A DNA stretch of 64,000 bases from Oryza sativa Japonica Group (Eukaryota; Streptophyta; Magnoliopsida; Poales; Poaceae). Each line of letters starts with the position of its first letter. The stretch's first letter is position 1. The stretch spans positions 24,641,001-24,705,000 of the forward strand of contig NC_089039.1 in the NCBI RefSeq assembly GCF_034140825.1. Reading direction: 5' to 3'. Positions 25,880-37,973 of this stretch are shown here, piece after piece. The translations under genes were made by a program, and so were the position numbers. Below the pieces are notes generated by a model. That model ran no database searches. It had not been told where the DNA came from and worked only from the letters and a program-made list of their open reading frames with translations.

Positions 25880-26825
25880 TGGATCACGCTGGTGTACAAT
25901 TCATGTACTCATTTTTTGGTTGATAGATGAACAAGCACTGGTCTAACATTTTTGGTTGGTAAATGAACAAACATTTGTGCATTGAATCATTTATCATTTG
26001 CTCTAGCTAAGATATGAACAGAATATATTGATCCTGGGTTTTGACATACCAAGCTTGTTTAATGGTTTTACAACTGAACTTTGACAATTGGTGAGATTAT
26101 ACCTATCGATTGTCGCATTCTTTACACGAGGTTCCAACTGAGACAGGTTGAGACAGTCCACCAATAAATCAGGTGATACTCCTTGTCAGTTTGGGAGCAG
26201 TTGAACTGATGCAATCAACAGCTGTGTAACAAATTGGTGCAGCGCAACCACAATTCAATCGTCATTCAATGTTATATAAAACCAGTGCAACCAAACATTT
26301 TTAGTTGAGTGCAGCAGCAGGTCGTTTCTTGTGTCTGCACTCTACAGCATCCAGCCAAAGTAACAGTAATGCAAGACCAATAAAATATCAAAGCCAAATA
26401 ATCATCAGTAGGCATGCCAAATTGCCAAGCGATGGAGTAAATAAAAGGCATGCTACGTTGCTACTAAGCAAAACTTGAGCAAAACACAACTTTGAAGTGC
26501 AAAGCAGCATTAAGGCAAATGCAAGGTTTTTAAGATACAACACGAATACACTCTGAACATCAACTGCCCTTATTTAGGGCATTATGATGCATTACAGTAT
26601 CCCCCCATTTTGGGGTTCCCTTCTGGGTGTACTCTACCAAAATACATAAATAGCAAAACATACACATTTTCAAGATTACGGACGGCACAATACAGACAGG
26701 CACACGTATTAGAGGCCTTCAAGTACCAGGTCCTTGCAGGGGGCAACCAACAGCTTGCGCTTAACGAACATGAGAACATAGTGAACCACCTTCCACAACA
26801 TACAAGAGCGATATGTACTAAAGCC
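25880..26825. other. Convergent 3' regions
   Basis: 3' UTR of the plus-strand small gene (to about 26050) and of the minus-strand DCD gene (from about 26400). No other feature is seen. Confidence 0.4.
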
Positions 26826-28811
26826 TCAAAGCAACCACCTCTTCAACAGTTCAGACGCCTTCTTTCTCACAAAGGTCTAGCAGTGATAAGGTCTGTAAAT
26901 TTAAGATGATATTGCTCAGTTTGCATGGCCACATTTTTGTTGTGCAATTCAATACTGCATATAGTAACATTATAGTCAAACCATGTGCACAGTAATAGTA
27001 ATAACCTACATACCTCAGCTATGGAGAGCTCAAGACGAAACTTTGGACCATCGTAATGGTGCAGCACTGGTCTGAAAGCATCCTCTTCCAAAGGCTTGCA
27101 GAGCTTTCTAATGCGGATCCTCACCTAGTAGAATGAATATAGCAGAATATCAGTGCATGAAACCAAAAGTAAATGAGAAATAAACACACGCCAGCTGTAA
27201 CCATTACCTGCGCTGGGAATCTAGATTCACCTTTACACTTCTTATCTTCCCATGCAGTGGGATCAATATTAGATCCTCCAAAACTAGAAGCCTGATATGA
27301 GCAAAAACAGTTATAGCAACAATAACCTGTTAGTTTCTATTGGGGTACATTGTTGATTACAAATAGAAGTTTATGAGCAAAATAAAGTCCCAAAAGTATT
27401 ATCATGTCACAGAAAAGTTCCACAAATTTCATTTAAAGACAAAAGTATTTCATAATAATTAGGCAAAAACAATTTCAGGCAGAAACAGTGCAGCATAAAA
27501 ATGAGAACCCAGATAGCGTTAAAAAGTAGTAGCTCAGTACAGAACAATGATGAATACCCCAGAAATGTTGTGTAACAGTATAACAATTAACATGCATGCA
27601 GTGAAATACTATGTGCGTAATGAAAACTGGAGTAGGCCAGTCAAATGATGCACAGAAACAGTAATCTGGCTCATTTATAAGAGTATGGTACATAGTAACA
27701 TAGATTTGGAGTGCCTCACAAAGTGTGAGGGGCGAGGTGTTCAAACTTCGAAAGCTATATTCATACTTGTTGGTTAAATAGGCTGAAGCATCAGATGTTT
27801 TCCAAAACAATGATATAAATACTTAAAAAGATGCTAGAATAATCAATCTATAAGTGAACATTTGCACTTAATTTCATGGCTGCTTATGGATCTTTCGTTT
27901 TCAAGTAAAGAGCTCCTTATGAAATTCATAAGATGATTTATGAGTATCTGAAAAAGGAAATTAACACACCTCAAATACCCCATGAAGCTGATGGGTCGTG
28001 TAGTTATAGAGGAAAAGAGGTAGACCAGGAATAATTGCTCGGACTGAATCACGATATCTTGCTGGCAACCCTGCAGAACAGCAATATATGATTATATATC
28101 AGAAGGTTATTTGATATTGATCATCGTAAATAGCAGCATGAATTTATTCTCGGAACAATATGCCAAGTGATGATTCAGAAGATAAGGTAAGTTGGATCAC
28201 ATACCAAAAAGCTGCCTCTTGAGATCCTCCTGCATGGTGTCATTGTTGCAAACAAAGATATATCCACCGAGCACTTCATTCCTTGGTAGCATCTCACTTG
28301 TTGGCAATGTTTTGAATCGTTTGTCAACAGCAGAGTTGCTGCTGTTGTTCCCGCTGCTGTTACTTCCATTGCTGTTGGCACCACTGTTTTTGCCATTGAC
28401 ATCTTTGCCATTTGGACTATGCAAATATTTGTTGACCCCAACATTCATCTTGAACGAGTTAACATTGCCATTGCCTCCCTTGGGGTACAGCTGATTCATG
28501 TTGTAGGCCATGCCGCGGAAAGGATTCTTCATAGCTGCGTCATTCATCCTGATGTCGTTCATCTTAAGATCTAGATTCATAAGGCCAAGATTGAGGTGGT
28601 CCATCTTGCTCTCATCTTGGTGGTAGGATACCTTATCCCATTGCTTGACATCAGGGATGGTGTTCATCCGCGCATAGTCAAGCTCATTCGTCCTCTCCGC
28701 CTTGGACTTGTTGATCTCAGCCAACTTCGATGTCATGAGAGACCACTGACGGTCCTCCACTACCTTCGACTGCCCACGGAACTCATCCCCGAGATGCCAC
28801 AAGTTGTCCAT
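26826..28811 (-). CDS. Asn-rich protein with C-terminal DCD domain (NRP/B2 type)
   Basis: Minus-strand coding exons 28205-28811, 27970-28070, 27208-27291, 27014-27124 and 26826-26876 add up to 317 residues plus stop, in phase. The N-terminal 170 residues are rich in Asn, Met, Lys and Asp, with an Asn/Ser/Gly run (SGANSNGSNSSGNNSSNS, about residues 144-161). From about residue 178 comes the plant DCD (Development and Cell Death) domain: LGGYIFVCNNDTMQEDLKRQ, GLPARYRDSVRAIIPGLPLF, LYNYTTHQLHGVFEA, NIDPTAWEDKK, SRFPAQVRIRIRKLCKPL, FRPVLHHYDGPKFRLELS. NRP relatives in soybean and Arabidopsis relay osmotic and ER stress to cell death. The 5' UTR probably has its own intron (GTGAGC donor near 29042). 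Confidence 0.92.
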
Positions 28812-31022
28812 AGCTCAGCTCAGTCTCTCCACCTTCAGCAAGAAAGAAATTACCCAGGGCCGGATCCAACTTGGGAACAAACAAACTCAAACTGGTACTT
28901 GTATTAAGGTTAAGGCGCTGAAATTAAGAGGAGAGCTTCTTCCAGATCTAGAAGAGAAGCTAGGGTTAACGAACAAACGCAAGCAAATTCCAGAAAAAAA
29001 GTAAGAGAGATGAATCAGAAAGAAAGAGGATGTAGATGCTCACCAGGATCCCCTCCCCTGCTCTGCTCGCGAGTCGCCAGATGGAGATCGCCGCCTACTC
29101 CCCCTCTTCTGTTCAGCCGCGACTCGTCTTGGGGAGGCGCAAGGAGCGGAGGAGACGACGAGACGGGGGGAGATTTCTCTTTTATTTTACGCCAAGGGAA
29201 GGAATGGGGAGAGTTACAGGGAATATTTAACTACAGTATTTGCCAAGTCTATCTGGATCCGAGAAACCGAATGAATTCGAATTTTTTATTCGAAAATGTA
29301 AACGAATATGATAATGCTACTATCCGTTCAAAACAAATTTGGAAAATTTCAGGAAACGAATTTAGAATTTTTTTAACTGGAAATGAAGTATTTCTCAGTT
29401 GATTAGCTCCATACTTTTCTGCTCCAAATATTTAGATTTATACTACGTGCCATAGTACTAATGCAGTTATAGATGAATATAGTTCTTTTTTCAAAAAAGA
29501 ATAAAGTGTACACCTAATTGTATTATTATTAATTAATAAAAATTAGAAGTATCGATTTAGGGCTTGTTTGGCACGGCTCTAGCTTCAAGACATAAATTAT
29601 AAATATCGATTTATTGTCTAAAAAATATATTAAGCTACATGTCTTCATTCATTTTTTAAGAAGTTCAGCTTAAGGGGTTTTTATATTCCGATATCGTATT
29701 CGCTTCATTTTTTTATTCGATAATATTCGATTCCGTTTTCGTATCCATGGTTTTCGATTCTAATTCCGATTTCGAAATGAATATGGAAAACGGAAACAAT
29801 AAAAGTGGTTTTCCTCCGTTTCTAAAGCGTTTTCATCCTTACTCGAGTACTCCACCTTTTATCTCAATTTTTTTACTACTTTAAAACTAGCTATTTATTT
29901 ACGATGACTGATGACCAACATATCAGCAGTACTCAGAGAAAAAAAATCCAACAAACTAGGTTGGGGATTGTGTCAAGAGCAAACTCCTTAGACCACCAAT
30001 AACCACTAATTGACACTCCACGCACCGCCACCATCGCTCTTTCTCCATGAGCCACCAACGTTCCTCCTCTCCGCCTTTACATGCGCAACCACACCCCCTA
30101 GTCACTGAGATGTCTTTTCTCCTCCACCATCGTTTATGCACGCTATTGTCATGGTCGTCGTTGAGGTAAGGGGTGTCGGGCTTGTCGGGACATGGGAAGG
30201 TAGGAGTCGACCCGATGAAGATCAGAGACGCTAGATCGGGCTCCTCCTTGCTGGATTTGACAATTCCCTAACTGTCGAAGGAAAGAAGAAAAGGCAAAGA
30301 GAGTTAGTGTGCGGAATGGTTGTAGTGTCACCGGATCCGAAGATGGATAGAATGGGAAGGTCCAAATTAAAATATAAAGTTAGATGTTGTGTAAATGAAA
30401 AGAATGGTTAAATGGTGATATAATATGAAAAATTTTAAGAATATACAGTACAAACTGTAATTTACCTTTTTTTCTTTAGCACAATTAACGATGAGTTATC
30501 TATTATCCGATAGTCTCGTGATATGCTAAGCCCACTGCAGTTTTATCATCTCTGCACAGTATGGTTGGATCGGTGTACTTAGCTATTACTAATAATCTCA
30601 TGATATATTGATACATGACGATATAAACTTCTACTAATACGGGATGGTTAATTCTATTAACACAGGCTCATTAATTATGATAAGATAGAACTGACTAAAA
30701 AAGGATAAAAATAATACCATCAATAGTCTCATTTCCTCATTGCATGATATATGATGACTATCTCTCATCAATATGTATATAATTATATTGGTATTTTCCT
30801 AATTCTTTCATATTGTTTTTTTAGTTTTTATATGTTAATTTGGACTAATATTTTTTCTCATAATTAAATAGTAAACAGATCGTTTTTCCATATTTCTCCA
30901 TTAAAATGTGAAATATTGCATTGTATAATTTGAAAGTTGTATTATAAGTGTATGTAATTTAACGTGTAAGATATGGACTTATAGTATAATATTTGGTTTT
31001 TTTCTCTAAAAATGTTGCACCA
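28812..31022. other. DCD gene leader and promoter, then repeat-rich spacer
   Basis: 28812-29200 holds the 5' UTR and promoter of the minus-strand DCD gene. 29255-29840 is AT-rich with TTCGATTCCGTTTTCG-type words and ends in GCGTTTTCATCCTTA, which looks like an hAT-type terminus; a GGGCTTGTTTGGCACGGCTC element end at about 29562 seems to be nested in it. 29950-30350 contains a GC-richer block with no recognised frame. The rest is AT-rich and empty. Confidence 0.35.
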
Positions 31023-31024
31023 TA

Positions 31025-31162
31025 CTCCCTCCATCCTAAAAAATAACGTAGTCTGCATGTAACACATCATAGTACTATAAATCTGGACATACCTTTGTCC
31101 AGATTTATTGCATTAGAATATGTCACATATGGTCTTAGATTCTTTTTTTGGGACGGAGGGAG
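31025..31162. mobile_element. Stowaway MITE
   Basis: 138 bp, flanked by TA (31023-31024 and 31163-31164), with ends CTCCCTCCATCC and GGGACGGAGGGAG. Inner inverted repeat AAATCTGGACATA/..TGTCCAGATTT around 31080-31106. Confidence 0.88.
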
Positions 31163-31164
31163 TA

Positions 31165-34100
31165 GTAAATAGGTAGTTAAGTGAACAACCATAATTTTAT
31201 CCATATTTTACAATATGTCACTGAGTTTGTCAAGTTCTAATATATCATTTCATTTTGCTTAACTCACAGTATAATATACCATCGCCGTTCGGTTAGCCTC
31301 CGTTAATATTATATAATTTTATCGTAATAATCGAAATAGCCTTGAACGAAAACTTCTAAATTTTGATCAAAAATTCCGAAATGTCGATCGATCGACGGGT
31401 CTGCGCTATCAATTATCCCCCGCCGCTGATGGGAGGAGAATCGACGAGCGAGGAGGAGGAGGAGACCTTGGCAGCTTGGCTGGCTCCCACCTTGCTCCTG
31501 TCAGCGAGCCAGGGAGAGGAAAGGGGTGAGGTGTCCTCTCCTCTTTTAGTTATAGAGAGCGGCGGCGAGATGGGGCCTCGATTTGGATGTTATTTACGTG
31601 GACTGCCACTGGTGGTGTACTACCATTTGTTTGTTTGCTCTGGTTGGTGGTCGGCTTGGATGGATGGATGGGTGATGGTTGTTGCTTGAGGTTGAGCTGA
31701 TGCCCTTCAATGATGCCGACCAAGTACACAAATTATAATATAAAAATTTATGATGCATAAATTTCAAATTTTGAATTGATATGCCATGCATGTGGATTAG
31801 ATCTTGTGTAGTAGGAGTATTCATTTTGGTCATAAATATATATCTCTGCATCCATGGGCTAGCTTAGCTATACATGGATGGTTGATGTTGATTTGTTCTT
31901 TTATTTCAGACAAATGAGTTAGTTGCAGAATTGCTTTGCTCCATTTTAATTGTTAGGTAAGCTGTAGATGCAATGCAAGGTAGGGTGCATAATACGCCGG
32001 AAGCGAATAATTTGCTGTGATTAAGAGAGTTTCAGCGTGTGCAAATTATAAAGGGCGTAATTAGCCTCCTTGGTTTTGCCAACAGATAGTACTCAGGGCA
32101 TGCAGACATTGATTTTGCTAATGACTTTTAAGGCATCAGGCATCAATCAAAGCTTGTGGTACTCTGCCGGCACACGAAAATTCTTAGCTGGAGTGCCAAG
32201 CAAAAGCAAGATGCAGTCCTTGATGGACCAATAGGACATTTCTTAAACATCAATTGTCATCCCTAATTTCTCTTCAAGTAGTATACTACAAACTAACCCA
32301 GTACAGTTCTGCTCAATCGAATTTCTTAATTAGGCCTGCATGCAGGCACATTTTTGTTCTTGACAAGACGATTTAATTAATTAGCTGGAGTACATGAGAA
32401 GAACACAACGAACTGTGTTAGCCAAGAAACGTCAACTGCTGGGAACTGAACTTCCGATCAAGTTGGTGAGACATCCACGGCTTAGAAACCACAAGTCAGA
32501 AGTTCAGAAATCAGAAACAGTTAGTTAGCTAGGAAAAGAGAGAAAGGAACACATAAAAGCAAGGGCAAATCATCTGTGTTATCCATCGATCCAACTCCAT
32601 CAACCACAACGATCATCGCCCCCTGCTTTTCCGATGGATGACGCATGCGTGTTGCTTAATTGGTTTGTGTTTTCGTTGCATTTCACTGCATCCACACACA
32701 CTTCAGCCTGCTGATCTCTGCATTCTGCGTGATATCACATTACACAATCGCATTCAACCCGCACAATAACTAGAAGATGCATCCACTCTCCAAACAAAAT
32801 AATGGTGGATTTTTTTTTATTTTGTTTTGTTTTTTAAACTCCGTCCTCGTTTGAATGAATGAATATAATATAAATCCACCGGCCAAGCTACACACGCATA
32901 TAGACTGTATATCAGCTAAAAAATTAAGCTCTTTTTTTTAGATGCAAATTGAGCTCATTGGGATCGAAGAGGCCGGTGGTTTTCTCTCACCTTGATTAAT
33001 TAAGCTGTTTTTAATCCAGAGCGGGATGCATGTGTGCGTCGTGTTTGGGGGGGCAGAGAAGCTGCAAGTTGGACGATCGAGTTGCTTGGAACAGCGGGAG
33101 AACGAGCGCGCGGCAAACGGCCGCGGACATATTCGATTTGTCAGGAAATAGCGACAAATATATCGGCACATGAAATTGTTCTGCCGATCGATCGAACTAG
33201 TACTAACTGTTCGTATACGTTTTGAATTTCAAATCGATTAACCTCTTGCTGCTCTTGGAATATTCTTGGTCACTTGGTTTTGAATTTCATTATTTCAAAT
33301 CAAATGAATTAATGAAAGAATGAAGTATCAAGACACAGATTGCAGTTTTTGCAATAATATTCAGAACCATCAACCATGCAAGCATATCGATCATGATGCT
33401 GATCAGTGATCACAGGCTAACTAATTATTCCTCTTGTTGCTGTTGGTGGCTTCTTAGGATGGTATACATAGATTAGATAGGAACAGTGCAAGTTGTAGTA
33501 GCTGAAGCCATTAATCAATTAGGGTTCATCACATGGGAACACCATGTGCATGCATGGATCATGGATGCGCCCAGCTTCAGTGGATGCGTCACATGATCAA
33601 GCGAAGGCCGGGGGCCCTGACCGTGGAGAAGCCCCAGCAATTGACTAAAAGGAAATTTTATGGCTGGTCGAATGAACATGTGAAGAGCATAATTAAACTG
33701 CATTTAATTAATTACAGTGCCTTTAAGCCTGCGACGACGATGAGTGAACACTGCAGCTGTTGCATTTGCAGGTACACGAGGAAACAAGGAGAATCCGATG
33801 TAGGATGTGAGTCCCATCAGGCCATCACTATCGCTACTGCAGTACTAGTACATGTTCGACGAATCGATCGTACGATCGATTGAGGATTTGTTATTTTAAT
33901 CATCGCCTTTTTGGTTGATGCCTTGTTTTCCTAATAATTGATCAGATCTGGTTGATCGATCTCCGTTCGAATTGAAATCGATACATGGAGATGCACAGCA
34001 AGGAGATCGATGCATGCTGCTAGTACCAAAATGTTCGAGCCTACAATTATCGACGAATTAACCATCTCTCACATCACAGAAACCAAAATGTTCAGTGTTG

Positions 34101-34375
34101 CTCACGTCGTGAATTAAAAAGGCCAGGCGACGTGCGACGCCACCTGAATCGTTGGGAGAGCCGGCCACAGCTATCTCCGGACAGCTATAGTGAGCGCGTC
34201 GTCGTTTGCACAGCTATAGCTGCTGCCTGCACTGCACGCGGGTAAGGCAGGTTTCAGCTTTCAGGCCGGCCGTCCATCTCGGTGAAAGCGCGGGAGCATA
34301 TGGAATAAAGTTTTCAAAAGAAGAGAAGAGAGCAAATGGAATAAACAAGGCAGGAACGCAAAAAAGAAAAAAAAA
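31165..34375. other. 3.2-kb spacer without a recognised gene
   Basis: An open frame of 108 codons at 31363-31689 is Glu- and Trp-rich but unlike any family I know. 31700-32950 is AT-rich. 32990-33140 and 33530-33640 are GC-richer but have no supported coding sequence. 34100-34270 includes two AGCTATAG words and several GCCGGCC words. No RNA gene is seen. Confidence 0.35.
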
Positions 34376-35006
34376 AGTTAATTTGATCCATGCCATTGTA
34401 AATGTGGCTATTTAGAAAAATAACATTATAATTCGTATATTCATAAACGTGCCACTCCAATTTTACGAAATTAAAACCATGCCACTGCTGTCACATTTTC
34501 CATCATCCTCTTTCTTTCCGTCTTCTTCCTTCCTTCTCCAGCCCGTCCGCCGCCGCCCACGCCTCCGCGAGGCTCTCCGGCGACGCAACGAAGACACGGA
34601 CGCGACGGGGGCGGCGGCGGCGGCGCGCGGCGCGTGGCGCGACCCGGAGGCGACGGCGACGGCGACGGCACGGCTCACTCCTCCGGCCGCCACCTTCTCT
34701 CCGGTGAGCACGCTTCCTTTATCCCCCTCTCCCCTCCCCTTTCAAATTTAGGGTTAGGGTTTCCTTCTCTTCTCCCTTTCCCGTCGTCGCACGCACCGTG
34801 CCGTAGGGGCCGGCCGTCTGGTCGTGCTCCGGCGCCGACGCCGACGCCGACCGCATGTTCAGCTCTGGATCCGGCGGCGGCATGGCCGGGACACGGGAGG
34901 GTTCTTGGACGCCGGAGAGGAGAGGAGAGGAGAGGAGGAGGAGGAGAGAAGAGGGTTCTTGGTTCTTGGCCCGTAGCCTTCAAAGTGTCGGCACCCTCCA
35001 TGTCGG
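34376..35006. other. GC-rich island with a Mutator-like left flank
   Basis: 34376-34490 (GTTAATTTGATCCATGCCAT, then GCCACT...TTTTACG...ATTAAAACCATGCCACTG) resembles terminal sequence I associate with rice Mutator-like elements, but I find no inverted partner. 34520-34740 is rich in CGG and GACGGC repeats. A telo-box, AGGGTTAGGGTTT, lies at about 34750. No protein recognised. Confidence 0.3.
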
Positions 35007-35092
35007 CTTCAGCAGCCGGTGCAGCCCCTCCACGTCGCTGATCTTGTTCTCCGCCAGGTGCAGCTCCCTCAGCGCTGTGCTCCCCGACAGCC
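35007..35092 (-). pseudogene. Antisense leucine-rich-repeat exon fragment
   Basis: Read on the minus strand, an acceptor-like TATCTCGCAG is followed by an open frame, GLSGSTALRELHLAENK then ISDVEGLHRLLK, after which similarity stops. This is the SDS22-like LRR pattern of plant proteins annotated as outer-arm dynein light chain 1-like. Only about 29 residues remain, with no flanking exons, so it is a gene fragment. It is embedded in repeats and probably was captured or duplicated by a transposon. Confidence 0.6.
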
Positions 35093-35920
35093 CTGCGAGA
35101 TAAGATTCAGAAAGTCATCATCGCATCTCTGCAAGACTCGCCAAAACCCTGATGAAATTGAGAGTCATGTAGATGTAGTTGCAGTTGCAGGTTTGCGAAA
35201 TCTGAAGGAATTCAGAGTCATGCTGCAGTACAGAGGAGTTTCTTCTTTCTTTTTCTTTCCAAAATTGCAGGGTTCGAACTTGATTCTTCTCAGGATTGCA
35301 AAATCTGAAGAAATTCAGTCATGTAGATATAGTTGCAGACTTGCAGTGCAGAGATTTTTTTTATTTGCTGGTAATAAGGTGTCAAGAAAGAATCAACCAG
35401 GTGTTTCACCATGTACAAAGAATTGTACTGTTATGCAACCGGAGAAAGCCGCTACTAGTTCACTGTTATACACTTGAGTCTGAAACTTTCTGCATTATAA
35501 TGTTCATTGCATTAGTTCACTGGTTTTATTTTATGTATGTACAACAAGAAATGGATTGTTGCATTAGTTCAGTTCAACATGTTTTCATAAGATTATACTT
35601 CCTCAACATGATACTTGTATAAAACATGTTTATCATAGCTATTCAAGCACTAATATGTCTAGTGTTAAATGAGCTGATTGGGTAATTAATTCTGTACCCA
35701 TGTTATATTGTATTTGATGATGAGATCCTTCTATTTGATTGAAAAACAGCAGCTCCTACTTTGATGCTAGCTAGCTCTAGTTCTGGGTTTTATGTAACTC
35801 TAGCTCTAGTTCCGGATATATAATCTTGGATGCTGAATTTGAATAGTCAGTGATGTGTATAAGTTGTGCTTGTTTTGTAGATTGCACACGCACCCATTAG
35901 ACTTGGAGAAGACCAACCTC

Positions 35921-35972
35921 CTCCTTCCTGGGACCTTGTACCCTCTCCTTCCTGGGACCTTGTACCCTCTCC
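35921..35972 (+). repeat. 24-bp tandem duplication
   Basis: CTCCTTCCTGGGACCTTG... occurs twice without change (starts 35921 and 35945), then CTCC begins a third copy. Confidence 0.9.
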
Positions 35973-36224
35973 AAGAGGTACTAGATCTATTTATTCCCTT
36001 TGCTTTAAGTTGTTTATCTATATTTTGTGATGTAAATATAAAAAATAAAAGAAGTGGTGTAATGTAGACCAAAATTTCTTTTCCTTTCAACATACGGTTA
36101 AATTTGTATAAAAAAGCATAGAGAATATACAAGTTCTCAGATTTTTCAGATTTCTTAATTCTGAACATGCTCGGCGCTAACTAATAAAAGATCATCTTTA
36201 ACTAAATTTGACAACTAAATTTGG

Positions 36225-36321
36225 TAAGTGCTACTGCCATGTAATCTGCTTTTTCATACATCCTGTAAGTGCTACTGCCATGTAATCTGCTTTTTCATAC
36301 ATCCTGTAAGTGCTACTGCCA
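36225..36321 (+). repeat. 41-bp tandem repeat, 2.4 copies
   Basis: TAAGTGCTACTGCCATGTAA... repeats at 36225, 36266 and (partly) 36307 with perfect identity, which suggests a recent expansion. It lies 0.2 kb upstream of the transposase. Confidence 0.92.
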
Positions 36322-36535
36322 TCAATTATTGTTGCACTGTGCACTCTTTAAGAAAAAAAGATCCTTATTGCTCTTTTCATTTTCCCATCAATTTTTAAAT
36401 ATGCTTCATAACTTGGATCTTCTTAAGATTAATTCCCATAGTTTAGTGATTCTTTTGTGATTATCTTTCTAGATCTTTTGTTGATGTGCTAAGTGCAAAA
36501 TTGTAAATAATTTGTGTGCTATCTATAGTACTACT

Positions 36536-37790
36536 ATGGATATGAGAGCAAGATACCTCGCTAGAAAGAGGAGGGAAGAGGAGGACGATGATATGATGTT
36601 GTTTATTTTCCCTGCACTACATTTGTTGAGTTCTAGTGGAGCAAGGGAAAAGAAGCGACACCATACATCAAAGCTAACAGGTGATGAGCGTGTTCGGGAG
36701 TTGCTTGAAGGGCATGTAAAAAATTGCCGGGTAGCATTCAGGATGGAGCCGGAAATATTTATATCTTTGGCCAATTACCTTAGAACTGAAAAGTTGGTCG
36801 ATGATACTAGGATTAAAGTTGAAGAGAAGCTGGCATTCTTCTTATACATGCTTAGTCACAATGCTTCATTTGAGGATTTGCAAGAGAAATTTGGGCACAG
36901 TGGGGATAGCTTTTATCGTCACGTAAAGCATTTCTTCAACTCAGTTGTCCCTACGCTCTTGAAGCGGTTTTTGAAGCCTCCAAATCCTAATGAAGTTCAT
37001 TGGAAAATAGAAAAAGATCCTAGATTTTATCCCTATTTCAAGGTTCTTACCTAAACACATATCCTTATTAATATGCTGTTTTAAATTTTTAGAAAATCAT
37101 ATGTGATTTTTTTTTCTGCAGAATTGCCTTGGTGCAATTGACGGCACCCATATACCCATATCTATATCATCTGACAAAGCAGCTCCATTTAGAAATAGGA
37201 AAAATACTCTTAGCTAAAATGTGATGATAGCTTGTGATTTTGATCTGAAGATCACTTTCATGTCTATTGGGTGGGAGGGGTCGGCTACAGATGCCAGGGT
37301 TCTTACCTCTGCAGTAAACAAAGGCTTCCAAGTACCCCCTGGAAAGTTCTATTTGGTTGATGGTGGATATGCCAACACCTATTCTTTCCTTGCACCATAT
37401 CGTAGAGTCAGGTATCATCTAAAGGAGTATGGGGCAGGTCGGCGTAGACCTCAAAACTACAAAGAGTTATTTAACCATCGCCATGCGGTATTGAGGAATC
37501 ATGTTGAAAGGACTTTGGGGGTTGTAAAGAAGCGCTTCCCTATCCTCAAAGTTGCAACTTTCCACAAAATCGAGAACCAAGTGAAGATACCAGTGGCTGC
37601 TGCAGTGTTCCATAATATTATTCGATCACTGAATGGGGATGAGCAATGGTTAAATAACCAACCACATAATATCCATCCAAGCAATTATGTTGACCTGCCA
37701 GATGGTGATGAAGGCAATGATCAGAGCACTAATCAAGGGAACCTTTTGAGGGACACGATAGCACATCAAATGTGGAATGACTATCGATAG
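36536..37790 (+). pseudogene. PIF/Harbinger (HARBI1-like) transposase, interrupted
   Basis: Exons 36536-37042 and 37122-37790 with a GT-AG intron. The protein starts [17 protein letters not shown] and carries the DDE_Tnp_4 nuclease: helix-turn-helix region [14 protein letters not shown]...[19 protein letters not shown], first Asp in CLGAIDGTHIP, second in GWEGSATDARVL, and Glu in LRNHVERTLGVVKKRFPIL. Tail PVAAAVFHNIIRS...LLRDTIAHQMWNDYR. Total about 390 codons, normal for the family. One in-frame stop at 37215-37217 (TAA) interrupts the motif LSxNVMIACDFD, where relatives I remember have Gln. The Myb/SANT partner gene follows 180 bp downstream on the same strand. Cuts DNA at the element ends in living relatives; here probably dead. 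Confidence 0.88.
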
Positions 37791-37973
37791 CATAGGAATT
37801 AGTGGGCTGTAATAAGTAGTATATTTGATTTTTTTTGATGTTTTGTGAGCTGTAATAACTACGACATATTACAAATATTATGTTATGAATGAACTATGGT
37901 GGTTGCATGTTACATACATTTGCTACAATGCTTTTGTTATGAATATTGTGTTATGCATCCTTTCTCAGTTAAT

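Noticed and set aside
31363-31689. 108-codon open frame with acidic stretch
   Set aside because: No family similarity that I know, and it begins in AT-rich non-coding sequence.
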